Source of the DNA: Aestuariibacter sp.
GTDB taxonomy: Bacteria > Pseudomonadota > Gammaproteobacteria > Enterobacterales > Alteromonadaceae
Assembly (NCBI GenBank): GCA_017794925.1
Contig: CP051238.1
Span: forward strand, 532,934 to 596,933
DNA: 64,000 nucleotides
Direction: 5' to 3'
Shown: in pieces, positions 1-9,039 of the stretch
How positions within the stretch are numbered: the stretch's first letter is position 1
Layout of the letters: each line of letters begins with the position of its first letter
Made by a program: the position numbers and the translations under genes
The notes under the pieces: model-generated
Told to the model about the DNA's origin: nothing
Seen by the model: only the letters and a program-made list of their open reading frames with translations
Database searches by the model: none

Positions 1-140
1 TCGAAATTATCAAATTTACCGCGTGTTACTTCTACCGTGATGCCAGGGTAATTGGCTACTTTCTGCCGTAACCCGGTGAGCTGGTTAAACAACAAGCTCT
101 TACCACAGTTCGGCTTGCCTACCATTAATATGCGTTGCAT
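1..140 (-). CDS. feoB: FeoB ferrous iron transport GTPase, N-terminal fragment
   Basis: Only the first 46 codons are in the window; the gene continues beyond the left edge. The translation opens [15 protein letters not shown], with the G1/P-loop GxPNCGKS at residues 8-15 and the FeoB-type NYPGITVE stretch at 30-37 carrying the G2 threonine (Thr35). FeoB is the inner-membrane Fe(II) permease with an N-terminal G domain. It lies 38 nt downstream of feoA on the same strand, the usual feoAB order, so the two are probably cotranscribed under the Fur-like site at 469-487. Identification is confident from the G-domain motifs; the membrane part is not visible. Confidence 0.93.
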   Translation of the reverse strand, partial: MQRILMVGKPNCGKSLLFNQLTGLRQKVANYPGITVEVTRGKFDNF

Positions 141-178
141 GAATACTACTGTTCCTGAAGTTTGCTAACAGTTGATGG

Positions 179-412
179 TTAGTCTTGAAGCGTAATCTCG
201 ATGCGAGAAGCCAGATCCTGTTCCATAGCGAACACGCTTCCCCCTAATTGCATGACCATTGGTCCACCTAACGGGCCTCGTCTCACACATTGCACACTGC
301 GCCCTTGCGCAAGCCCCATTTCATTGAGTCGGGCGACAATCTGAGGGTCCAGCGACATGTCAATTTGTCTGACCTGCGCGGATTGCGACTTACCCAGTTC
401 CCATAATGTCAT
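179..412 (-). CDS. feoA: FeoA, small SH3-like partner of FeoB
   Basis: A 77-residue protein with the FeoA pattern: a central RLNEMGLAQG turn, then RRGPLGGP, then an alternating hydrophobic strand ending near SRIEI. FeoA is a small cytosolic SH3-fold protein needed for FeoB-dependent Fe(II) uptake. I chose the ATG at 412 because it starts at MTLWELG as in family members; an in-frame TTG at 460 would add 16 residues with no family resemblance. It is the first gene of a two-gene operon with feoB. The Fur-like palindrome 57-75 nt upstream fits iron repression. Confidence 0.9.
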   Translation of the reverse strand: MTLWELGKSQSAQVRQIDMSLDPQIVARLNEMGLAQGRSVQCVRRGPLGGPMVMQLGGSVFAMEQDLASRIEITLQD

Positions 413-468
413 AGTGAATACCCAGTCTGTTAGCGCTGCAGGTAATGTACCCGGATGCAACGCTCATA

Positions 469-487
469 AATAACAATCATTCCTATT
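469..487. promoter_or_regulatory. Fur-box-like palindrome upstream of feoA
   Basis: A 19-bp sequence, AATAACAATCATTCCTATT, reads as a 9-1-9 inverted repeat with 7 of 9 paired positions. That is the layout and base composition of Fur operators (GATAATGATAATCATTATC). It sits just upstream of feoA, a classical Fur target. The match is seen by eye and binding is inferred. Confidence 0.5.
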
Positions 488-619
488 TAGACTAACAGAT
501 TACCGCCTGTCACACTAGCGGAACATCCGTCTCTTATAAAAATGAATCATTGCTTGCCGTGCGGGATTATCTACGCTTAAGCTAAGTCGGTTAAGATAAC
601 CCTACAACAAGGACTTCGC

Positions 620-988
620 ATGATAGCCTATACCATTTTTGGCACCAACGATTTAGCCGGTGCCGCTTCTTTTTACGACGAACTGCTGGCCATTGTGGGC
701 GCACAGCGCGCCATTGACTCTCCCCGTATGATCGCCTGGGCTAATAACCCCAATGCGCCTATGTTTGCTATTGCCACGCCCTATGACGAGAAACCCGCGA
801 CCGTAGGTAATGGCAGCATGATTGCGTTAGCTGCAGCTAACCCGGAACAAGTTGATGCACTCTATGAAAAAGCCCTGGCGCTTGGTGCAAAGGACGATGG
901 CGCACCGGGTAAACGTATGGACGTATACTACTGTGCTTACTTCCGGGATCTGGACGGCAATAAAATTAATTGTTTCTGTATGGCGTAA
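620..988 (+). CDS. VOC-family (glyoxalase/PhnB-like) small protein
   Basis: A 122-residue single-module VOC protein. It starts with a short strand followed by AGAASFYDELL-type helix residues and ends with the paired-strand signature YYCAYFRDLDGNKINCF, typical of glyoxalase/bleomycin-resistance/PhnB-like folds. The ATG is preceded by AAGGA with six-base spacing. No gene on the same strand follows closely, so it is probably monocistronic. Members of this group include antibiotic-binding proteins, lyases and many proteins with no known substrate. Nothing here identifies the substrate. Confidence 0.75.
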   Translation: MIAYTIFGTNDLAGAASFYDELLAIVGAQRAIDSPRMIAWANNPNAPMFAIATPYDEKPATVGNGSMIALAAANPEQVDALYEKALALGAKDDGAPGKRMDVYYCAYFRDLDGNKINCFCMA

Positions 989-1010
989 TAGCCTTTTGCA
1001 GAAATAAAAA

Positions 1011-1033
1011 AGCCACCTCAAATTGAGGTGGCT
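1011..1033 (-). terminator. Rho-independent terminator of the TonB receptor gene
   Basis: A perfect 10-bp stem (AGCCACCTCA / TGAGGTGGCT) with a 3-nt loop. On the minus strand it is followed by a run of T residues. It lies 35 nt past the stop codon of the minus-strand receptor gene and may also act weakly on the plus-strand VOC gene. Confidence 0.85.
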
Positions 1034-1067
1034 AAAACCATCGTGAGTCAACGAGGTTGTACGGAGT

Positions 1068-4000
1068 TTAGAATTTAATTCCCACCGCTAACTGAATGCG
1101 GCGCGGATTGTAGTAATCACGTGGTGTACCAAACAGATCAGAGGTCACATACGGGTTATAGGAATACCCTGTTTGCTTATCAAACACGTTAAAGATGTCC
1201 GCACGGAAACGTGCCGTATACCCTTCAACAAATTCCCAGTTTTGGGTGTAACTTAAGTCCATTTGCCAGTGGCTGGCACCCCGGCGATTACCCGCAGGCT
1301 CAGCAAAGCGGCTGGTGCCGGACGAATAACCATATGGCGTGCCGTCCCAGGCTGTCCAGGCCTCGCCTGACTGGAACACAAAGTACGCGCCGAACACACC
1401 TTCCCAATCAGCCGTGTAGGTGCTGATAACTTTAACCTTGTGCGGCTTGTCGCCAATCATATTGCCGTAGCGGTTATCCCAAACCATACGACCACGGCCA
1501 TCACCGTAGTAAGACGAGCCGATGAAGGTGTTGGCATCATTACCCGCCGTGGTATTGTCCTGGTCGAAATTACCGTAGTAGTGACTCCAGACGTAAGAGG
1601 CATTCACATACCACTTATCGTTCTGGTACTCCCCTTCGATACTCCATTCCCAGTACTTGGTTTGTCCACCATCCACTTCAGCAATGACGTAAGACGAACC
1701 GCCCACTTCTGCACGCATGTCATCCAGGTTCGGGATATACAAGCCTTTCGCAGCAATATTGTCCGGCACGCCGCCGAAATCGCCGTAATCACCATATAAA
1801 CGCGCACCATTTGGCATATCTTCCCAGAAGTGGCTGCCATAACGATACCGAACGTGGGACCGCACAAATAATTCATTGGTCACCATTTTGGTGGTACCCA
1901 ACGTGAATTCATCGATACGGCGAGGACGCATATTATCTGCGAAGAACTTACCCGATGAGCCTGCTGCACCGCCTGCATCAACGAAATCGCCATTTTGGTC
2001 AAAGCGAACCAACAAAGTACGGCGGGTATTTCTGTCCCATGATGCTGCACGAGCCAACGAGCTGGCATTCGGGTTGTAGCTGGCATAGTTAGCAAATACG
2101 CTGGCCGCCTCTTCGTACTCCCATGTCACGCCTAAACGCGGTTGCACCATGTCTGCCCAATCGGTCTTGTACATTTCGTACTTTTCACCCGGCGCGAGTT
2201 CATAGCCGGACACATTGCTGCTGTTTTTACGCAAGCCCTGTCCATAGAACGTATCCTGACTGACTAAAACACCGATGTTATAGGTAAAATCACCATGTTC
2301 AATTTCGTCATTAATTTCAAAATCGATAGATTCAGCGTAGGACGTGATAGACGAGACAGCGCTACCGTCTTGTACCAGACTCATTTGTTGAATAGAGGCT
2401 TCGTAGAATACGTTGCTTAAGTCCGTATCACCGCCATCGGCCCCCAAACCACCAATGTAACTGATGGAGCCCCAACCGTTAGACAGGCGGGAAAGGTCTT
2501 CCTTCAACTCTGACCAACGTGCGCCAAAATGCAGGAAGTGTGTCATCTCACCCGTGTAGATCTCGGTATCAAAACCAATCTGCAATGACTCCCGGGCAAA
2601 ATCCTGATTGTTATAGGTAGGATAGGCACCAACCCCCCCACCACCGTTGAGTTCGCCGTCGTCTCCCACATAACCGAACTGAGCAATCAGTGGTGCGGCA
2701 TAGGCGTTAAACGCATCAATAGCTGCCATTTCATCTGCTGTTGCGCCTTCCGGATAGTCCCGCAGACTAGGTACACCAAAGTAACCCATCTGATCGAGGT
2801 TGTTGATATCAAGAGATTCACCCAGTACCGGCATGAACCCTAATTCCACATCGGGGCGAGAGCTGCCATCTTCACTGTATTTTGCGTACTTGAAGTTAAG
2901 GCTCGACGTTTCACCCAACAGCCATGAGCCGTCAAGCGCAGTAATGTTGATCTTTGCTTCGGATCCAAGCGACACGCTGTCAGTTTCAAACTCACCTATC
3001 GAACCGCCAACTACCTGCCTGTCTGAAACGCGCTGGCTGATATTTAGCAGAATGTCTTCAGATGGCGCCCAGGTGAGTTTTCCGAAATACTCGTCCCGTG
3101 TACTTTTGTAAGATTTGGTGGGCCCATACGCGGTTATCTTGTTATCGCCGGTAACTTCAGGACCGAAATATGAACCATAGAAGAACAATTGGTCTTGTAT
3201 AATAGGACCGCTTACAGAAGCAGTAATCCAACTGCGATCCACGTCGCTGATCACGCCATCGACAGGTGTGGAAGTAAACCCTGAATTTTGCAGACGGTAT
3301 TCCAGGCTGCCGTGAAACTCATTGGTACCCGACTTGGTTGCTGAGTTAACAGCGAAGCCACCCGCACGATTAAATCCAATGGCTTTCGCACCACCACGAT
3401 CAACCGACACATAGGCAATATCATGAGTTGCCGGTTCTGAAGATAAGTTACCAAACATGGGTAAGGATAAATCAACCCCATCCAATGCATAGCTGTTATC
3501 AACGCCTGAACCGCCGGCTGATGGACCAAGCACACCGTTCTCGCTGTATTCGACGCCCGGTAGGATTTTCAGCATGTCACGATAAGACTGACCAATTGGC
3601 ATATTCGCAATCACATCTTCCCCAAAGGAATTCGTCAGCGCTGAATCGCCCTCTGTCACGATTGCCGAGCCATAGACTTCGATTCGTTCGGGTTGTGCTG
3701 GCTCGTAAGCAAAGTTCACTACCGATGCCTGCTCCAGCAATACCGTGGTATTAGTTTTACGCACTGAGCCGTCGGCAAAGGTGAAGGTAACAATATAGTT
3801 ACCCGGGATCAGATACGGCAATGAGAATGTCCCATCAGGGCGTGTTGTCGCCGAACGAGGCTTTGGCATCACGTCACTGGTTGCGACGACCTGAACACCA
3901 CTGACAACGACATCACCACCAGGCGCTGTTACGGTGCCTTTGATACTCCCTGTAATTTGTTGCGCCTGAACTGGTGCACAAACACTGGCAGCAACAGCGC

Positions 4001-4124
4001 CAGCAAAGATTACCGCGGCACTGGTTGACCGATGTTGCCAGGATTGACGGACCGCCTGGCGAATCGCGTAAGCGAGATTTCGCCCCGCTGAACGCGCTGT
4101 TTTTGGCGTGAGTTCCTTTTTCAT
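1068..4124 (-). CDS. Oar-like TonB-dependent receptor with N-terminal carboxypeptidase-regulatory domain
   Basis: A 1018-residue outer-membrane receptor. A long signal region with an arginine-rich front and a hydrophobic core ends near AQAQ (about residue 55). Residues about 56-140 form a CarboxypepD_reg-like beta sandwich (SIKGTVTAPGG, then RPDGTFSLPYLIPGNY). A plug follows (ERIEVYGSAIV, then LKILPGVEYSENG and SYALDGVDLS), then a barrel ending in the aromatic residue typical of outer-membrane proteins (VGIKF). This layout matches Oar-type receptors, which import or bind large substrates in gammaproteobacteria; the ligand is not evident. A terminator lies downstream. The upstream gap is AT-rich and holds a long inverted repeat. 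The PhoX-family gene behind it on the same strand is separated by about 500 bp, so joint expression is uncertain. Confidence 0.88.
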   Translation of the reverse strand: MKKELTPKTARSAGRNLAYAIRQAVRQSWQHRSTSAAVIFAGAVAASVCAPVQAQQITGSIKGTVTAPGGDVVVSGVQVVATSDVMPKPRSATTRPDGTFSLPYLIPGNYIVTFTFADGSVRKTNTTVLLEQASVVNFAYEPAQPERIEVYGSAIVTEGDSALTNSFGEDVIANMPIGQSYRDMLKILPGVEYSENGVLGPSAGGSGVDNSYALDGVDLSLPMFGNLSSEPATHDIAYVSVDRGGAKAIGFNRAGGFAVNSATKSGTNEFHGSLEYRLQNSGFTSTPVDGVISDVDRSWITASVSGPIIQDQLFFYGSYFGPEVTGDNKITAYGPTKSYKSTRDEYFGKLTWAPSEDILLNISQRVSDRQVVGGSIGEFETDSVSLGSEAKINITALDGSWLLGETSSLNFKYAKYSEDGSSRPDVELGFMPVLGESLDINNLDQMGYFGVPSLRDYPEGATADEMAAIDAFNAYAAPLIAQFGYVGDDGELNGGGGVGAYPTYNNQDFARESLQIGFDTEIYTGEMTHFLHFGARWSELKEDLSRLSNGWGSISYIGGLGADGGDTDLSNVFYEASIQQMSLVQDGSAVSSITSYAESIDFEINDEIEHGDFTYNIGVLVSQDTFYGQGLRKNSSNVSGYELAPGEKYEMYKTDWADMVQPRLGVTWEYEEAASVFANYASYNPNASSLARAASWDRNTRRTLLVRFDQNGDFVDAGGAAGSSGKFFADNMRPRRIDEFTLGTTKMVTNELFVRSHVRYRYGSHFWEDMPNGARLYGDYGDFGGVPDNIAAKGLYIPNLDDMRAEVGGSSYVIAEVDGGQTKYWEWSIEGEYQNDKWYVNASYVWSHYYGNFDQDNTTAGNDANTFIGSSYYGDGRGRMVWDNRYGNMIGDKPHKVKVISTYTADWEGVFGAYFVFQSGEAWTAWDGTPYGYSSGTSRFAEPAGNRRGASHWQMDLSYTQNWEFVEGYTARFRADIFNVFDKQTGYSYNPYVTSDLFGTPRDYYNPRRIQLAVGIKF

Positions 4125-4237
4125 GTGTGAGACCCCTGTTGCTGTTTTGTAGTACGGCTTAAACCGCTTATGGTCAACTTTTAACCTACAGTCACCCCAA
4201 AGGTCAAGAATAATTTTTTCTTAATTTTTATTTTTTA

Positions 4238-4264
4238 TGAAATATTTTATCTCAAAATATTTCA
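4238..4264. promoter_or_regulatory. Operator-like inverted repeat upstream of receptor gene
   Basis: Perfect 11-bp arms (TGAAATATTTT and AAAATATTTCA) are separated by 5 bp, centred about 127 bp upstream of the receptor start codon. There is no T tract or GC-rich stem, so a protein-binding site is more likely than a terminator. The regulator is unknown. Confidence 0.4.
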
Positions 4265-4560
4265 ATTACCGTTGACGATTTACGGATTATTCCAACTCAA
4301 TACAAAAGTATCATTATTTCAAATATACCTCTTACTTAACGAACGCTATAAGCATCAAGCAAAAAAAACACAAGTAATTGTTTTGAAATAGTTAAAAATA
4401 AAAATACAGTAAGAGATGGGAAATAGAAAAATGGGGAAAAGTTGAGTTTTACAGCCGGGAAAATCGATATTATTACAAAATAATTTTTATTCCACTTGGC
4501 AGTGAAACATTAATTATTCCTGTGAATAACAATTATTATTCCAAATTAAGTGATGATATT

Positions 4561-4601
4561 TTGCGCTACCCTGCTACGGGAATTGCTGTAGGATAGCGCA
4601 A
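4561..4601 (-). terminator. Hairpin downstream of PhoX-family gene
   Basis: Arms TTGCGCTACCCT and AGGATAGCGCAA pair at 11 of 12 positions, starting 20 nt past the PhoX-family stop codon. The minus-strand transcript continues into AAAATATC rather than a U run, so it may be a Rho-independent terminator of poor quality or an mRNA 3'-end stabiliser. Confidence 0.45.
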
Positions 4602-4621
4602 TAATCAGAAGGAAATGATGA

Positions 4622-5998
4622 CTAGACCAGGTGCTTCCAGGGCCCTTTTATCGCCAATGTCTGACTTGGTGAATACACGTTAACAAACAATGTGGAGCCG
4701 TCCGGAGAGAAGCAGGCACCGGCCAACTCAGTCTGCCAGGCAAGCTGTGCAAACGGATACACCTCACCATTCGGCGTAACACCTCTCAAGTGATTATCGA
4801 CCACGGCAGTATACTGGTCTTCGCATACGATGAGATGGCCATTAGGGGCAACCGTCAGGTTATCGCCAAAATTAAAAATCTGTGCGTCAGTGCTCTCAAC
4901 AAACAACTGTAAACGTCCCGGCTCATCGTGTTCACTTGGCGTACCCTCATACTGCGACGGCTTATAACGCATGACCTGTCCTAACTTCTTGTTGCCACCG
5001 TTGGTACAGCAAAAATAGAACTCGCCCTGCCCCCAGTGAATACCCTCGCCCCTTGCAAATAACGCGGCACCGGCCTGATAGCCTTGTTTGCGTAAATCAT
5101 CTTCCGCACTATCGACGTTTTCAATGTCTACCCATTCGCAATCTACCCAGGACGACACTGGCATTTCTTGTTTTTGCCAGTTACGGGTATCAAATTTCGG
5201 ATAGCCTTTTACGGCCAGTGCCTGTAACTTGCCTCCGGCTTGCAAATTGCCATATTCGTTTGGTATCAGGCGGTAAAGCAGGCTGTCACCACGATCTTCC
5301 GTTAAATAAACGATGCCAGTTTCCGGATCGATACACGCAGCTTCGTGATTAAAGCGCCCAAGGGCTTTCAGTGGTTTCGGGTCGACCAGGCCTTCTGCAT
5401 TCGCCGGCACTTCAAATACATAACCGTGATACTTGCTGTTTGCAGAAGAAGGCTTGTCGACGCTTTCCTCACAGGTTAACCAACTTCCCCAAGGGGTAAT
5501 ACCACCAGAACAGTTACGTATTGTGCCGGTAAGGCTTAAATATTCTTTGACCTTTTTACCGGTTTTGGTGTTCACCACAATGGTCGATGTCCCGCCCGGC
5601 AACGCCTGGCCTTCATCGTTGTGATCATAAGCCATCGGAGTTTTCAGAGCCTCAGGCTGTCCGGGGCCAAACTCGCTTAAATGCTTGGGCTGCAATTCAT
5701 GATTTCGCACCAGCGCAACATGATCATCATCCAGTGTGAGACAGCCCATACCATCTGCCCGATCAGGTACATGATTTCCATCGCTCATTACATCGCCGAA
5801 CGATGATAGCACTTCGTAAGTAAAGCCCTTGGGTAATGAAAGGATGCCTTTCGGATCATCAATGAGCGGGCCGTAACCCGTTGTTGTTTTGGTCAGCTGG
5901 GTTTCAGCCCAGGCTTTGGGGTGTCGAAAAAGGCCACCGGTTACACCTGCAGCTGCAAACGTACCCAAGGCTACGGTAAACTGTCGTCTTGTTATCAT
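4622..5998 (-). CDS. PhoX-family (DUF839) phosphatase-like protein, Tat-exported
   Basis: A 458-residue protein. The ATG at 5998 gives a clear twin-arginine signal (MITRRQFTVALG, then a hydrophobic stretch with AAAGVTGG) and has a GAGAAG ribosome-binding site; an upstream in-frame start would bury that signal. The mature part carries the PhoX/DUF839 signature NCSGGITPWGSWLTCEE (about residues 160-176), an EAACIDPETG motif, and WVDCEWVDI. PhoX enzymes are periplasmic Ca/Fe-dependent phosphomonoesterases. Many DUF839 homologs are uncharacterised, so activity is inferred. I did not find a convincing Pho box upstream. It lies downstream of ycjF with a 139-bp gap and is probably separately expressed. 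Confidence 0.85.
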   Translation of the reverse strand: MITRRQFTVALGTFAAAGVTGGLFRHPKAWAETQLTKTTTGYGPLIDDPKGILSLPKGFTYEVLSSFGDVMSDGNHVPDRADGMGCLTLDDDHVALVRNHELQPKHLSEFGPGQPEALKTPMAYDHNDEGQALPGGTSTIVVNTKTGKKVKEYLSLTGTIRNCSGGITPWGSWLTCEESVDKPSSANSKYHGYVFEVPANAEGLVDPKPLKALGRFNHEAACIDPETGIVYLTEDRGDSLLYRLIPNEYGNLQAGGKLQALAVKGYPKFDTRNWQKQEMPVSSWVDCEWVDIENVDSAEDDLRKQGYQAGAALFARGEGIHWGQGEFYFCCTNGGNKKLGQVMRYKPSQYEGTPSEHDEPGRLQLFVESTDAQIFNFGDNLTVAPNGHLIVCEDQYTAVVDNHLRGVTPNGEVYPFAQLAWQTELAGACFSPDGSTLFVNVYSPSQTLAIKGPWKHLV

Positions 5999-6137
5999 GG
6001 TTCTTCTCTTTTTTATTATCCTTATCCCTAACGGGGGCGCCTGCCTGTGCGCAAAGTTGCTCTCTTCCGGCAACTATGAGTCCATCATGAAGGCAGGGTT
6101 CCTTATCACAATAGCCTATACGACTAATGTGTCAGTT

Positions 6138-7076
6138 TTACCGATAGTCTCCCAGTTTTTTATCGTCGCTCTGATCATCGAGTAATTTTACCAACGCTTT
6201 CCCTAAACGCACGTTCAAGGCACTCGCCGCAACGGCTTCTGCCGAGTTTTCTACCAGCTTAGCCGCCAGCGAGCCACTCAGTTGATTTGTCATTTCGTCA
6301 GTTGCTAAATCAAATAAGCTTTGCGCTGCCAGGTTTTGCGCCAGGATTTTCATCAGTTTCCAGTTACCTGCCGTGGCAGGACGCAATCCATAGACCTGCG
6401 CAACACGTTTAATCGTCCGCACACTGATCCATAACAGCATTAACGTCTGAATGAGATGATTAGGACTAATAAACGCCATGCTGCCGCTGGCCATGGCTTC
6501 TTTCTTGATAACGTCGTTGGCTTTTTTGCGTACCGGCTCAACAACGTACTGCTGATAAAGTTTAATCACTTCCTCTACACTATGATCACCTTGCAACATT
6601 GACTTAAAACGGCGATAGCAGCGCTCAGCGTAACTGCCCGAACTGAAATGGCTGGCATAGGCATCGAGTTTTTTCACTGCCAGCGATGGCTGGCTCAGCG
6701 CAACTAACGCGTTTCGTGTAGGACGTTTATCAATAAACGTATTCACCCGACGGTAACCACGGTATTCACTGCCCGTTAACCAGCAGAGACTGCCGACAAA
6801 TACGCTGAGCAAGACTGCCAGTATGGAAGTTGATACAGGCGCAGTGGCGAAATGGGTATCTATGAACGTGATAGCTTCAAAAACACTAAACCCGACAAAA
6901 CAAGCGGCGCCGGACAGCAGTACCCACCATTTTGCAGACAGCCCGGTTTGCTCAGCATGTGCAGGCTGCCAGTCATCCTGCTCCTGTTTCACTGGCATTG
7001 CATGGTCGGGGCGCTGGGCTTTGATCTCTGTTTGTTGTATTTTCGCCCGGTATGGTGAGTCTTCAGTCGTCTTCAT
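6138..7076 (-). CDS. ycjF: YcjF-type DUF697 membrane protein
   Basis: A 312-residue protein with a charged cytoplasmic N-terminus, two transmembrane helices close together (about residues 49-71 and 80-102), and a long C-terminal DUF697-like helical domain (from about residue 175) ending LVKLLDD. This is the layout of YcjF/TIGR01620 proteins. It starts 3 nt after the ycjX stop codon, so the two are translationally linked; ycjX-ycjF is a conserved pair in gammaproteobacteria, in enterics next to the phage-shock genes. No psp genes are visible here. The role is presumably in envelope stress or membrane association of YcjX, but the biochemistry is poorly known. Confidence 0.88.
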   Translation of the reverse strand: MKTTEDSPYRAKIQQTEIKAQRPDHAMPVKQEQDDWQPAHAEQTGLSAKWWVLLSGAACFVGFSVFEAITFIDTHFATAPVSTSILAVLLSVFVGSLCWLTGSEYRGYRRVNTFIDKRPTRNALVALSQPSLAVKKLDAYASHFSSGSYAERCYRRFKSMLQGDHSVEEVIKLYQQYVVEPVRKKANDVIKKEAMASGSMAFISPNHLIQTLMLLWISVRTIKRVAQVYGLRPATAGNWKLMKILAQNLAAQSLFDLATDEMTNQLSGSLAAKLVENSAEAVAASALNVRLGKALVKLLDDQSDDKKLGDYR

Positions 7077-7079
7077 GGG

Positions 7080-8459
7080 CTATTTCTCCAATAAAAATTG
7101 CAGTAAACGGTCGAGTCCTTTTCCGTTAAGAATACGAGCCAGATAGTCTGGTGGAACCGCAGCCGGCAGAACCGGATAGTGTTCTTCCGCTGGCATCGAC
7201 TTTAAATCAGGCGGTAGCGCTTCAAATTCCGCTTCCATGTAGCGCCCTTCATGATTCATATAACGCAGGGCATTGTCGTGACTACCTTCATCGGTGGCTT
7301 GAATGGCCGACACCAGAAAATGCTCAAACTGGACTTCGCCATCCTTGAATCGCGCTGTGGCGCCACGCGTTACATCTTTAAGTAATGACAATAGGGCGTC
7401 GCGCTGACCAACCGGTACCAAGTCGGATTTCGTTGCCACAAAGGCCACTTTAGCAATACCTTGTTGCTGCAATACATTGCGCTTAAACCAATTTTCGTTT
7501 CCGTAAACAAACGTATCAGCTAAATGGCTTAAGGTTTCCCGTAACTGATAAAGATGACTACGGCTATGATTCAGGCCTTCAAATAAATCCACCAGAATAA
7601 TTTGCTTGTCTGTTTGACGAAACGTGTCTTTTTTCAAGCGAGTCAGCCACTGCTGTTTAAACGCGTCGAAATGCTGCGTAAAACACTGCGTCCACGGGCT
7701 TGCAACATCGCTGCTAATACGCGACGGCAAGGGCGTAAAACCCTGCTGAGTAAAATCAAATCCGGAACCGGGTATCAGAAAACTGCCGGGCTGTAACATA
7801 GAAATGCCCTGGGACTTGGCTTCCTGTAAGTAACGGCGATAAGCATCAACCAGTTGCATAATTCGGTCAGGTGTAGGCGGCTGTTCAAAATCAAAGGCAT
7901 TGACACAGTCATGCCAGGATTTTGCGTAGCGCTGTTGAGGCGCATTCATTTGTTGCGCCCACGCCGAATCTGACCACTGCGTATAGCTTTTTCCCAGCAT
8001 AGGTAAGTCTGTCAGCCACTCACCCGGATAGTCAATGAACTCAAATACCACGTCGGTGTAAGGCAACAGGTACTTTTTCAGCTGATGCGCCTGACGCAGA
8101 CGCACCACTAACTTAAACCCGGCGACGGACTCAGTGGCCGGAGGCCAGTGCCCTGCCTCTAGGTCTTTAATATGCTCTTGTACAGGGAATAACGGCAAAT
8201 TTCCCAGTGGCTCCAGCCACATTTTGTCGACCAGCTCCATGGGTAGAAAGCGCAGTAGCGGTAAGCATTGATATTGCTCTTCACTGCGGTATTTAAGGAC
8301 CGTCATCAGGCTGGTAAACAGCATGGACTTGCCGCTGCGACTCAAACCGGTAATGGTAAAGCGATGTTCTGATTGCAAGAACCAGCGCTGCCATTGGTTA
8401 GCACCCAGTGCCTTGGCCTGTTTAGCCGGAGTAAGAATGGCGTCGATAAATTTACGCAT
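7080..8459 (-). CDS. ycjX: YcjX-family (DUF463) P-loop NTPase
   Basis: A 459-residue protein, close to the length of the E. coli protein. The Walker A motif GLSRSGKS is at residues 38-45. A FIDYPGEWL motif typical of YcjX is near residue 136, and a guanine-specificity-like ATKSD motif appears about residue 340. It is a stress-linked cytoplasmic NTPase of uncertain substrate, normally paired with YcjF, as here (3-nt gap). Its neighbour upstream on the same strand is a small lipoprotein gene 94 nt away, which may belong to the same transcript. Confidence 0.9.
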   Translation of the reverse strand: MRKFIDAILTPAKQAKALGANQWQRWFLQSEHRFTITGLSRSGKSMLFTSLMTVLKYRSEEQYQCLPLLRFLPMELVDKMWLEPLGNLPLFPVQEHIKDLEAGHWPPATESVAGFKLVVRLRQAHQLKKYLLPYTDVVFEFIDYPGEWLTDLPMLGKSYTQWSDSAWAQQMNAPQQRYAKSWHDCVNAFDFEQPPTPDRIMQLVDAYRRYLQEAKSQGISMLQPGSFLIPGSGFDFTQQGFTPLPSRISSDVASPWTQCFTQHFDAFKQQWLTRLKKDTFRQTDKQIILVDLFEGLNHSRSHLYQLRETLSHLADTFVYGNENWFKRNVLQQQGIAKVAFVATKSDLVPVGQRDALLSLLKDVTRGATARFKDGEVQFEHFLVSAIQATDEGSHDNALRYMNHEGRYMEAEFEALPPDLKSMPAEEHYPVLPAAVPPDYLARILNGKGLDRLLQFLLEK

Positions 8460-8553
8460 AGCGGTTCAGCAGTGAGCCCATTAATAACAAGAATACTGTT
8501 AACATGGGCCGTTACTGCATTAACTTCAAGGGTTTGCCACAATTTGTTACAGC

Positions 8554-9039
8554 TTACCTGGCTGCAGGCTCTGTGGCGTCGCTGCTATCAGCTTGCTCTT
8601 CCTTCAGTTCTAGCTCCTTCACTTCAGCCTTAATATTACTTCTCAGTGCATCGTGCTGTGCTTTGGTAAGCGGATAAATTTTGTTGATAAAGCACTTAAA
8701 CGGCAGCGAGTCCGGCACATAAACATAATCCAGTCCTTCACTCAGGGTATTGCCGAAACGGCGGTGTAATACCAGTCCCATAGAAAAGCTCAGCTCGGAA
8801 CAGCGGGGCGCCAGCTTAACCAGATAGAAACGCATTGGCGCACTGCGGAACATCACATATTCGTCACTTAGTTCACCGTAGCTGTCCAGCGTAAACGCCG
8901 AAACCGAGTGTCGGTTTTCAATTTGCTCAGCGGCAATAAAGTCTTCAATTAAGGTCCCCATGGCTTCATCGCTCAAACGCGAAGTCGCGCAAGCTGACAG
9001 TATCAACGTACTGAGGGCTACCAGTAGAGCGTGTTTCAT
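8554..9039 (-). CDS. Predicted lipoprotein of unknown function
   Basis: A 161-residue protein with a lipoprotein signal: a basic start, a hydrophobic run, then the lipobox LSAC with Cys17 as the lipidation site. The mature part is mixed alpha/beta with two further cysteines (PRCSELSF and LPFKCF), which could form a disulfide in the periplasm. The C-terminal tail is acidic and low in complexity (KELELKEEQADSSDATE). The ATG has a strong GGAGG ribosome-binding site. It lies directly upstream of ycjXF on the same strand, hinting at an envelope-stress role, but I do not recognise the family. Confidence 0.7.
   Translation of the reverse strand: MKHALLVALSTLILSACATSRLSDEAMGTLIEDFIAAEQIENRHSVSAFTLDSYGELSDEYVMFRSAPMRFYLVKLAPRCSELSFSMGLVLHRRFGNTLSEGLDYVYVPDSLPFKCFINKIYPLTKAQHDALRSNIKAEVKELELKEEQADSSDATEPAAR

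Larger units (their letters stand above)
4125..4621. other. AT-rich intergenic region upstream of the Oar-like receptor
   Basis: About 500 bp without a convincing gene, lying between two minus-strand genes. It is very AT-rich and must hold the receptor promoter. Two structured elements stand out: an 11-bp-arm inverted repeat at 4238-4264 and a GC-richer hairpin at 4561-4601 just past the PhoX-family stop codon. I see no RNA gene. Confidence 0.5.

Noticed and set aside
5999..6137. Pho box before the PhoX-family gene
   Set aside because: No convincing pair of CTGTCAT-type 7-mers with 4-bp spacing is visible.
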